Source: Hydrogenovibrio sp.
Lineage (GTDB): Bacteria; Pseudomonadota; Gammaproteobacteria; Thiomicrospirales; Thiomicrospiraceae
Assembly: GCA_015484555.1 (NCBI GenBank)
Contig: WFMZ01000047.1
Coordinates: 1 to 54,759, forward strand
Length of the DNA stretch: 54,759 nucleotides
Direction: 5' to 3'
Position numbers and translations under genes: made by a program
The notes under the pieces: model-generated
What the model was told of the DNA's origin: nothing
What the model saw: the letters and a program-made list of their open reading frames with translations, nothing else
The model's database searches: none
In this document: positions 49,001 to 54,759 of the stretch, in pieces
Position numbering within the stretch: the stretch's first letter is position 1
How the letters are laid out: the number at the start of each line of letters is the position of its first letter

Positions 49001-49563
49001 AGTTAAGTCGTTATGTTGGCGAAAATCTATTTGCTTGCCAGCCGAAGAAGTGGGATAAAAAATGGGTGGCAGGCTTAATTGTTGAATCACGTGGAAAGGT
49101 AACCAAAAGTGGCTCTAAAATGGGTTTTGTCACCTTAGATGATAAAACAGCGAGATTGGAAGTAGTGATGCGTCCTAAAGTATATGAATCTTGCCAAGAT
49201 ATTATAGGAGTAGATAATATTGTGCTGATGTATGGTGAAATATCAGAAGACACGTTTAATGGCGGTATTAAGCTTGATGCAGAGCAGGTTGTTACACTTG
49301 CTGAAACGCGTATTGAAAAAGCACGCGCTATTAAGTTGCACGTCCATCAATCTCAAACAAGGCAAAGTGTGAGAGAGCTACAAGCACTTGTTGCACCTTA
49401 TCAAGTTAGCGAAGAAGAAGTTGGATTGCCCTTAGTGATTGATTTTAAAAATCAACAAGCCAGTGCACAGCTGATTACAGAAGAAAACCTAGCCTTTAAT
49501 CCAGACGATGAATTGCTGGAAAATTTAAGGTTATCAGGCTGGCAACCAGAAGTGGTTGTTTAA
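46078..49563 (+). CDS. dnaE: DNA polymerase III subunit alpha
   Basis: 1161 residues, the replicative polymerase. An N-terminal PHP domain (VHLHVHSEYSVMDS) is followed by the C-family palm: GPGRGSGAGSLVAYVL and the catalytic Asp pair in PDFDVDFCMDRR. A third Asp lies in the fingers/palm region after LDKNDVETIGLVKFDFLGL. Helix-hairpin-helix and OB-fold regions follow (KVTKSGSKMGFVTLDDKTARLEV). Length and order match the gammaproteobacterial DnaE1. It is separate from rnhB and accA here. Confidence 0.98.
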   Translation: MTQFVHLHVHSEYSVMDSTLGVKTAINLAASGEQPALAITDQANMFALVKFYSNAMDSGIKPIIGVDVYVESPEGDVFKVVCLCQNEQGYLNLSHILSKAYLENQHILNGKMRACIKQEWLAERNEGLIILSGGREGDVGKAILAEKPNLVTARVKWWTNYFPNRFYLELIRTQREGEEACIVGALEISQRYQVPVVATNDVRFEKSADFEAHEVRVCIHDGYVLGDPNRPKIYSEEQYFKTTAEMVELFSDVPEAIANSLEIAKRCNLDLTLGEFFLPDFPVPDGLTPDDYFIQASKEGLNERLDFLFGHLNEVEFAEKRIEYDERLKFELDIIIQMGFPGYFFIVADFIQWGKDNGVPVGPGRGSGAGSLVAYVLKITDLDPLEYDLLFERFLNPERVSMPDFDVDFCMDRRDEVISYVSRQYGQDHVSQIVTFGTMAAKAVIRDVGRVLDLGYGKVDSVAKLIPNDLGIKLKEALEQEPLLQERYDEEEDIRQLLDLGLILEGTIRNTGKHAGGVVIGPKPLDEFCPILCEADGSSVVTQLDKNDVETIGLVKFDFLGLRTLTIIDWALASINEGKEKGQEGFIEIERIPLQDTETFDLIKTGRTTGVFQLESSGMQNLIVRLKPDCFEDIIALVALFRPGPLESGMVDNFIARKHGKEKVSYPDAQFQHDSLIPVLEPTYGVILYQEQVMQIAQVLAGYTLGGADMLRRAMGKKKPEEMAKQRSVFKEGAISINVDGDLAMKIFDLVEKFAGYGFNKSHSAAYALVSYQSAWLKTHYPAEFMAAQISSDMDNTEKVVHMINECYSMGLEVDVPNINEGHIHFKPVVGEKRLRYGLGGIKGVGEAALEGVVAEREKNGLFTSLFDFCLRVNRKANKRVLEALINGGAFDKLHDNRNAMLHSIGFALQKADQKHKDEAAGQADLFGDAMAFEEENSETLINVPEMAEKIRLKAEKNVLGLYLTGHPIEAYQEELSRYVGENLFACQPKKWDKKWVAGLIVESRGKVTKSGSKMGFVTLDDKTARLEVVMRPKVYESCQDIIGVDNIVLMYGEISEDTFNGGIKLDAEQVVTLAETRIEKARAIKLHVHQSQTRQSVRELQALVAPYQVSEEEVGLPLVIDFKNQQASAQLITEENLAFNPDDELLENLRLSGWQPEVVV

Positions 49564-49574
49564 TCTAATTTGAT

Positions 49575-49598
49575 GTAAATTATTTTACCATTTTTTTT
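49575..49598 (+). terminator. Weak AT-rich hairpin and T8 tract after dnaE
   Basis: GTAAA-TTAT-TTTAC followed by CA and eight T residues. The stem is short, so termination may be weak. Confidence 0.35.
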
Positions 49599-49676
49599 GC
49601 CTTTCCCCTGTTTTCATACAGAGCGTTAAGGTGTACTATTACTCTATTCAAATTGAATCCATTACACGGAAATATT

Positions 49677-51632
49677 ATGTCAAACAATATCAAATCTATC
49701 TTGAAAGAAACCCGAGTTTTTAGTCCGTCTGCAGAATTTAAAGCAGCCGCAAATGTAAATGATGCCGTGTATCAAGAGCTGCTAGCCAAAGCAGATAATG
49801 ATTATGTGGGTTTTTGGTCAGATTTAGCGAGAGAGAAGTTAAGTTGGTCTAAAGATTTTACGGTTGGGCTAGACGATTCAAACCCTCCTTTTTACAAGTG
49901 GTTTACCGATGGTGAACTAAACGCCTCTTATAACTGTATTGACCGCCATTTAGCAGATAAGTCTGACAAGTTAGCCATTATCTTTGAACAAGACGGTGGT
50001 AAGGTAGAGCAATATACCTATCAAGAATTACACGCAGAAGTGTCTCGCTTTGCCAATGCCTTGACGACTCAAGGCATTGAAAAAGGCGATAGAGTGGTTA
50101 TTTATATGCCAATGGTTCCGCAGGCAGTCTTTGCGATGCAGGCTTGTGCCCGTATCGGTGCAATTCATTCAGTGGTGTTTGGTGGATTCTCTGCAGAAGC
50201 TTTAAAAGACAGAGTTGAAAGTGCAGAAGCCAAAATGGTTATTACTGCAAACATGAGTGTTCGTGGTGGTAAAAGTATCCCGCTTAAAGCCGCCGTTGAT
50301 GAGGCGCTAGAAAAGGGTGGAAATAGTGTTAATACGGTCATTGTTTATAACCGTACAGATGATGTAATTGACATGAAAGAAGGTCGTGATATTTCATGGC
50401 AAGATGCCGTCGCAGGTATGAGCAACTATCATGATGCGCTAATGGTAAATGCTGAACATCCATTATTTTTACTTTATACATCAGGTTCAACAGGACAACC
50501 TAAAGGTATTCAGCACAGTACAGGTGGTTATCTTTTAAATGCTCACATTACCAATGAATGGGTGTTTGACTTAAAAGACAGTGATATCTTTTGGTGTACG
50601 GCCGATGTAGGTTGGATTACAGGGCACACTTATGTTGCTTATGGTCCACTTTCAGTAGGTGCAACCATGGTTATGTTTGAAGGGGTACCTTCTTACCCTG
50701 ATGCAGGCCGCTTCTGGCAAATCTGTCAAGACCATGCAGTTAGCGTGTTCTATACCGCACCGACTGCCATTAGAGCCTTGATGAAGTATGGCGATGCGAT
50801 CCCAAATCAATATGATTTAACCAAATTACGTTTATTAGGGACCGTTGGCGAGCCTATTAACCCAGAAGCTTGGATGTGGTATTACAATATTATTGGTGGT
50901 GGAAAATGTCCTATCGTCGATACCTGGTGGCAAACAGAAACAGGAGCACACATGATTGCCCCTTTACCAGGCGTGACTGACTTAAAACCGGGTTCCTGTA
51001 CCAAGCCTTTGCCGGGTATTGATGCCAAAATTGTGGATGAAGCAGGCCAAGTTTTAGAGAATGGTGATGGTGGTTACCTGGTGATTGAAAAGCCTTGGCC
51101 TTCAATGGTGAGAACAATTTGGGGGGATGACGATAGGTTTGTTGAAACCTACTTCGGCATGTTTAACAATAAATACTATGTCGTAGGCGACAGCGCACAC
51201 CTAGATACAGATGGTAACTACTGGATTATGGGACGTATAGATGATGTCTTAAACGTTTCTGGTCACCGTTTAGGAACAATGGAAATTGAATCAGCATTGG
51301 TTTCTCACCCTTTAGTAGCAGAATCAGCCGTGGTTGGTAAGCCGCATGAAATTAAAGGTGAATCTGTATTTGCTTTCGTTGTATTGAATACTGATATTCC
51401 AGAGGGTGAAGAGCGTGCAGAGCTTATTCAAACTTTACGTGGTCATGTCGCTAAAGAAATTGGACCTATTGCCAAGCCAGATGAAATTCGTTTTGGTAGT
51501 AACTTGCCTAAAACACGTTCGGGTAAAATTATGCGTCGCTTATTAAGAACGATTGCGAAGGGCGAAGAAATTACATCAGATACTTCAACCTTAGAAGACC
51601 CTACTATTTTAGAGCAGTTAATGAAAGACTAG
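49677..51632 (+). CDS. acs: Acetyl-CoA synthetase
   Basis: 651 residues. AMP-forming activation of acetate to acetyl-CoA in the cytoplasm. Motifs: [14 protein letters not shown] (AMP-binding P-loop), [24 protein letters not shown] (hinge) and [11 protein letters not shown], whose Lys is the usual acetylation site. The ATG at 49677 has CGGAAA upstream; an earlier TTG at 49653 is in frame. It is followed by a motif-bearing hairpin. Confidence 0.97.
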   Translation: MSNNIKSILKETRVFSPSAEFKAAANVNDAVYQELLAKADNDYVGFWSDLAREKLSWSKDFTVGLDDSNPPFYKWFTDGELNASYNCIDRHLADKSDKLAIIFEQDGGKVEQYTYQELHAEVSRFANALTTQGIEKGDRVVIYMPMVPQAVFAMQACARIGAIHSVVFGGFSAEALKDRVESAEAKMVITANMSVRGGKSIPLKAAVDEALEKGGNSVNTVIVYNRTDDVIDMKEGRDISWQDAVAGMSNYHDALMVNAEHPLFLLYTSGSTGQPKGIQHSTGGYLLNAHITNEWVFDLKDSDIFWCTADVGWITGHTYVAYGPLSVGATMVMFEGVPSYPDAGRFWQICQDHAVSVFYTAPTAIRALMKYGDAIPNQYDLTKLRLLGTVGEPINPEAWMWYYNIIGGGKCPIVDTWWQTETGAHMIAPLPGVTDLKPGSCTKPLPGIDAKIVDEAGQVLENGDGGYLVIEKPWPSMVRTIWGDDDRFVETYFGMFNNKYYVVGDSAHLDTDGNYWIMGRIDDVLNVSGHRLGTMEIESALVSHPLVAESAVVGKPHEIKGESVFAFVVLNTDIPEGEERAELIQTLRGHVAKEIGPIAKPDEIRFGSNLPKTRSGKIMRRLLRTIAKGEEITSDTSTLEDPTILEQLMKD

Positions 51633-51642
51633 TAGGTCAGCT

Positions 51643-51681
51643 TTAAAAGCCTGACCACCCCTGGTGATTTTAGGCTTTTAA
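51643..51681. terminator. Hairpin after acs whose loop is the 19-bp motif
   Basis: TTAAAAGCCT (51643-51652) and AGGCTTTTAA (51672-51681) form a perfect 10-bp stem. The 19-nt loop is exactly the reverse complement of a motif copy. An alternative hairpin, GGTCAG (51636) with CTGACC (51651), would compete with it. It may terminate acs transcription. Confidence 0.6.
51653..51671 (-). repeat. Dispersed 19-bp motif, hairpin-loop copy
   Basis: The reverse strand reads AAAATCACCAGGGGTGGTC, one mismatch from the main form. It fills the loop of the acs hairpin precisely. Confidence 0.75.
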
Positions 51682-51693
51682 CCAGAGATTTAA

Positions 51694-51723
51694 TTGCAAT
51701 AAAGCGTTGTTTAGGTGTATAAT
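51694..51723 (+). promoter_or_regulatory. Promoter of the rimP-nusA-infB operon
   Basis: TTGCAA (51694) and TATAAT (51718) are separated by 18 bp. Predicted transcription start is near 51730. Confidence 0.65.
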
Positions 51724-51729
51724 TCTTTT

Positions 51730-51827
51730 CAGCGTTTTAAATCTTTGTAAGAGTAAAGTAAATGTTAAGAATTTTTTAATATTTAGTACTGCTTATGTTT
51801 AAAAACCCCGTCTTTACGGGGTTTTTT
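51730..51827 (+). promoter_or_regulatory. Possible attenuator leader or small RNA upstream of rimP
   Basis: A transcript from the promoter would run about 100 nt to the strong terminator at 51801-51827. It contains a 5-codon reading frame, MLRIF, at 51762-51779 with GTAAGAG upstream. The sequence does not resemble a tRNA, although E. coli has metY in this place. Attenuation is inferred. Confidence 0.45.
51801..51827 (+). terminator. Strong intrinsic terminator just upstream of rimP
   Basis: AAAAACCCCG - TCTTTA - CGGGGTTTTTT: a 10-bp stem with T6. It ends 28 bp before the rimP start, leaving no room for another promoter, so operon transcripts must read through it. Confidence 0.9.
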
Positions 51828-51855
51828 GTTATTTGAGAAAAGGAAAGTAAAGTCT

Positions 51856-52308
51856 GTGACTTTAGAAGAAAAAATAGAAAGTTTATTAAAGCCGACCATT
51901 GAATCAATGGACGTAGACTTCTGGGGCTGTGAATACATGCCTGCAGGAAAGAATTCAACCCTAAGAATCTTCATTGATAAAGAAGATGGTGTGACCGTTG
52001 ATGACTGTAAGCATGTTAGTCGTCAAGTCAGTGCTATTATGGATGTGGAAGATCCTATTTCTAGTGCATACTTGTTAGAAGTCTCTTCTCCAGGTATGGA
52101 CAGACCTTTAATGAAACCAGAGCATTTTAGTGCTTATCAGGGCGAGGATTTACAAGTTAGAACCTCTAGTGCTGTGATGGGGCGCAAGCGCTTCAAAGGT
52201 CCTATGATCAATATAGGTGAAGAAAGTATTGAGATAGAAATAGATGGCGAAGTTTATGAAATCCCCTTCGCCATGATCGATAAAGCAAATTTAGTCCCTA
52301 AATTTTAA
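51856..52308 (+). CDS. rimP: Ribosome maturation factor RimP
   Basis: 150 residues, as in E. coli. Needed for 30S maturation. Motifs: LRIFIDKEDGVTVDDCKHVSRQ and YLLEVSSPGMDRPL. The start is GTG at 51856 with AGGAAAG 8 bp upstream. An in-frame start at 51826 would lie inside the terminator's T-run and is rejected. First gene of rimP-nusA-infB. Confidence 0.95.
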   Translation: MTLEEKIESLLKPTIESMDVDFWGCEYMPAGKNSTLRIFIDKEDGVTVDDCKHVSRQVSAIMDVEDPISSAYLLEVSSPGMDRPLMKPEHFSAYQGEDLQVRTSSAVMGRKRFKGPMINIGEESIEIEIDGEVYEIPFAMIDKANLVPKF

Positions 52309-52383
52309 AAATAGAGAGTCTTTTTAGCCTCGCTAAAAGATTCAAACATAAACACATTTAAATTCATTTGAGGAAAAGCTGAA

Positions 52384-53871
52384 ATGAGCAAAGAAGTATT
52401 AGCAGTTGTTGACATTATGTCTAATGAAAAAGGCGTTGATAAAGAAATTATTTTTGATGCGATCGAAACCGCATTGGCCATGGCAACACGTAAAAGTAAT
52501 AACGATGAACTAGATGCAAAAGTAGTCATTGATCGCCATACAGGTGAATATGAAACTTTCCGTATTTGGGAAGTTATTGAAGACGATGTCGCCATTGAAG
52601 ATAATGTTGAATGGTACCTACGTCACATGGATGCCGTAGAGATTGATCCTAACATTGAACCGGGTCAATACATTGAAGAGCCAATGGAATCTATTGACTT
52701 CGGTCGTATTGGTGCCCAAACCGCTAAGCAAGTTATTATTCAAAAAGTACGTGAAGCAGAGCGCAAGCGTATTGTTGAAGACTACACTAAGCGCGTAGGT
52801 GAAATTATTTCAGGTCAGGTTAAACGTATTGACCGTGGCGATGTTATTTTAGATCTTGGTGATAATGTCGATGCGATTATTCCTCGTTCTGAACTGATTA
52901 ATCGTGAAACCTTTAAGTTAGGTGATCGTGTTAGGGCTTACGTTCAAGAAGTTAGCTTTAAGCCTCGTGGCGCACAAATTACCTTGTCTCGTTCTTGTAA
53001 AGAAATGTTAATGGAAATTTTTAAGGTTGAAGTACCTGAAATTGGTGATGACCTAATTGATATTATGGCTGCCGCTCGTGATACGGGGTTACGTGCCAAG
53101 GTTGCGGTAAGAGCAAACGACCCACGTTTAGACCCTATTGGTGCTTGTGTGGGTATGCGCGGAAGCCGTGTTCAAGCAGTTACTAACGAGCTAAATGGTG
53201 AAAGAATAGACATTATTCTTTGGGATCCAAATGATGCACAGTTTGTTATTAACGCCATGGCACCCGCTGAAGTAACTTCTATCATGGTTGATGAAGATAA
53301 GCACACGATGGACCTAGCGGTTGATGAAGAACATTTGTCTCAGGCGATTGGTAAAAGTGGGCAAAACATTCGTTTAGCAACGGAATTAACGGGTTGGACA
53401 TTAAATGTGATGTCTACGGGTGATATGTCTGCTAAGCACGAAACGGCTTCTCAAGATTTCGTTACCTTATTTGTTGAAGAATTGGACGTAGATGAAGATC
53501 TTGCTGCTGCTTTAGCAGAAGAAGGATTTGAAACATTAGAAGAAATTGCTTATGTACCTGTTTCTGAAATGCTTGAAATTGATGGTTTTGATGAAGATAT
53601 CGTTAGTGCACTGAAGACTCGTGCAAAAGATGTGTTGTTAACCAAAGCGATTGCTGATGAAGAAAAAATTGCACTGGCAGAACCTGCTGATGACCTTAAG
53701 GCATTAGAAGGCGTAACAGAGCAAATGGCTAAAACACTAGCCGGAAAAGGGGTAATTACTCAAGAAGACCTAGCTGAGCTAGCAACTGATGAGTTATTAG
53801 AAATTGTTGAAATGGATGAAGAGGCTGCCGGCGCGTTAATTTTACTTGCCCGTGCACCTTGGTTCGAATAA
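52384..53871 (+). CDS. nusA: Transcription termination/antitermination factor NusA
   Basis: 495 residues. It binds RNA polymerase and modulates pausing, termination and antitermination. Order: N-terminal polymerase-binding domain (about 1-125), S1 domain (about 135-200, [18 protein letters not shown]), two KH domains ([12 protein letters not shown] and [12 protein letters not shown]), then two acidic repeats (about 365-425 and 440-495), as in E. coli. Confidence 0.98.
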   Translation: MSKEVLAVVDIMSNEKGVDKEIIFDAIETALAMATRKSNNDELDAKVVIDRHTGEYETFRIWEVIEDDVAIEDNVEWYLRHMDAVEIDPNIEPGQYIEEPMESIDFGRIGAQTAKQVIIQKVREAERKRIVEDYTKRVGEIISGQVKRIDRGDVILDLGDNVDAIIPRSELINRETFKLGDRVRAYVQEVSFKPRGAQITLSRSCKEMLMEIFKVEVPEIGDDLIDIMAAARDTGLRAKVAVRANDPRLDPIGACVGMRGSRVQAVTNELNGERIDIILWDPNDAQFVINAMAPAEVTSIMVDEDKHTMDLAVDEEHLSQAIGKSGQNIRLATELTGWTLNVMSTGDMSAKHETASQDFVTLFVEELDVDEDLAAALAEEGFETLEEIAYVPVSEMLEIDGFDEDIVSALKTRAKDVLLTKAIADEEKIALAEPADDLKALEGVTEQMAKTLAGKGVITQEDLAELATDELLEIVEMDEEAAGALILLARAPWFE

Positions 53872-53887
53872 GAAGAAGGAATCCAAA

Positions 53888-54759
53888 ATGTCCCAAACAC
53901 CTATTAAAGAATTTTCTGACAAGCTATCCTTGTCAGTAGAAAAACTATTAGTACAGCTTGATAAAGCAGGTATTAAAGGAAAAACCGCAAAAGATGGTTT
54001 AACCGATGATGAAAAAATGTCTTTATTATCTTACTTAAAAGGCTTGCATGGCGAAAGCTCTGATGCCCCTAAGAAAGTAACGCTAAACCGTAAAAAAGTT
54101 CAGAAATTGAGCTTATCTGGCTCAGGGTCTTCAGGAAAAAGAACGGTTAACGTGGAAGTACGTAAAAAACGTACTTACGTTAAAAAAGAAGAGGAGGTTG
54201 TTGCAGAACCAGTAGTAGAAGAGGTTGTTGTCGTTGCTCCTAAGGTAGAAGTGCCTAAAGTTGAAAAGCCGAAGCCAGTGGAACCTGTTGTGCCTGAAGT
54301 GGTTGCAAAGACACCTGCTCCTGAAAAAGCTAAGCCAGCTAAAGTTCATAAAGATGCAGACAAAAAGCCTGCTCAAGCGATCAAGAAGCCAGAAGCTAAA
54401 ACTAGTGGAAAGCCTAAGGGTAAAGAAAAGCAATCTAAGAAAAATATTGCTTTTGGTCGTGGAAACGATCGTTACGGGCGCCGTCGTCATAAGCCAAGCA
54501 AGCCAGTTATTGATATTGATAACGAGCATGGTTTTCAAAAGCCAGTTGAAAAACAAGTGCATGAAATCAGCATTGGTGAAACGATCAAGGTGAATGAAAT
54601 TGCTGACAAGATGGCAATTAAAGCCACTGAAGTTATCAAATTTATGATGTCTTTGGGCACCATGGTTACTATCAACCAAGTGTTAGACCAAGAAACAGCA
54701 CAACTAGTCGTTGAAGAAATGGGTCACATTGCCGTATTGGTTAATGAAAACCAGCTTGA
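53888..54759 (+). CDS. infB: Translation initiation factor IF-2, 3' truncated by window
   Basis: The first 290 codons, open to the right edge. The N-terminal IF2_N domain ([24 protein letters not shown]) is followed by RKKRTYVKK, a long low-complexity Lys/Pro/Val/Glu linker (about 95-200), and a second IF2_N region near the end ([28 protein letters not shown]). The GTPase domains lie outside the window. It starts 16 bp after nusA with AAGAAGGAA upstream. Confidence 0.97.
   Translation, partial: MSQTPIKEFSDKLSLSVEKLLVQLDKAGIKGKTAKDGLTDDEKMSLLSYLKGLHGESSDAPKKVTLNRKKVQKLSLSGSGSSGKRTVNVEVRKKRTYVKKEEEVVAEPVVEEVVVVAPKVEVPKVEKPKPVEPVVPEVVAKTPAPEKAKPAKVHKDADKKPAQAIKKPEAKTSGKPKGKEKQSKKNIAFGRGNDRYGRRRHKPSKPVIDIDNEHGFQKPVEKQVHEISIGETIKVNEIADKMAIKATEVIKFMMSLGTMVTINQVLDQETAQLVVEEMGHIAVLVNENQL

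Noticed and set aside
51730-51800. A metY-type tRNA upstream of rimP
   Set aside because: The sequence is AT-rich with no cloverleaf, T-arm sequence or CCA end.
54131-54679. A 182-codon open frame on the reverse strand opposite infB
   Set aside because: It mirrors the low-complexity Lys/Glu linker of IF-2, giving Phe/Leu/Asn-rich nonsense with no ribosome site.

Overview
The window is an AT-rich stretch of bacterial chromosome, densely coded on both strands, and nearly all of it is core housekeeping sequence. The proteins are gammaproteobacterial in type: a YcaO of the E. coli kind, FklB, SlyD, YcgN, YoeB/YefM, TsaB, Aat, and the envelope cluster rpsB-tsf-pyrH-frr-uppS-cdsA-rseP-bamA-skp-lpxD-fabZ-lpxA-lpxB-rnhB. 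The mixture, with selD-mnmH, CheV, DUF302 and a B12 locus, would fit a marine sulfur oxidiser of the Thiomicrospira/Hydrogenovibrio kind. That placement is a tentative inference. I see no phage, insertion sequence, CRISPR array, rRNA or tRNA gene.

Layout. 1-2.9 kb: an RluA-type pseudouridine synthase (its frame is open to the left edge), YcgN, a YefM/YoeB toxin-antitoxin pair with a palindromic operator, a DUF302 protein and SlyD. 3.05-10.3 kb: a cobalamin locus. A FecCD-type permease and ATPase run rightward and converge on a leftward operon of btuB-cobQ-cobO-btuF that sits behind a clear cobalamin riboswitch. 10.4-15.5 kb: fklB, a small membrane protein, a rhodanese/DUF1841 operon, a secreted protein of unknown function and glycerate kinase. 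15.6-29 kb: translation, phospholipid, outer-membrane assembly and lipid A genes in the classical order, but with dxr missing between cdsA and rseP. 29-34.3 kb: cheV, a type B L36 gene on the other strand, a YoaA/DinG helicase, tsaB, a secreted unknown and a monohaem cytochrome c. 34.4-45.2 kb: ycaO, accA, tilS, pyrG, kdsA, eno, ftsB, selD and mnmH. 45.3-51.6 kb: aat (reverse), dnaE and acs. 51.7-54.76 kb: the rimP-nusA-infB operon, with infB cut off by the window end.

How the genes work together. The cobalamin operon couples outer-membrane uptake (BtuB), periplasmic binding (BtuF), adenosylation (CobO) and cobyric acid synthesis (CobQ) under one B12-sensing leader. The central block supplies undecaprenyl and CDP-diacylglycerol lipids, the Bam pore with its chaperone, and the first steps of lipid A. 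pyrG-kdsA-eno-ftsB adds CTP, KDO-8-phosphate, glycolysis and division. selD-mnmH forms a self-contained route to selenouridine in tRNA wobble positions.

The most unusual signal is not a gene. A 19-bp motif, AAAATCGCCAGGGGTGGTC, or a close variant of it, occurs eight times. Copies lie between genes, one is exactly the loop of a 10-bp hairpin, and three lie inside coding sequences in different reading frames. A second point of interest is the rimP-nusA-infB leader, where a good promoter is followed about 80 bp later by a strong intrinsic terminator just upstream of rimP.
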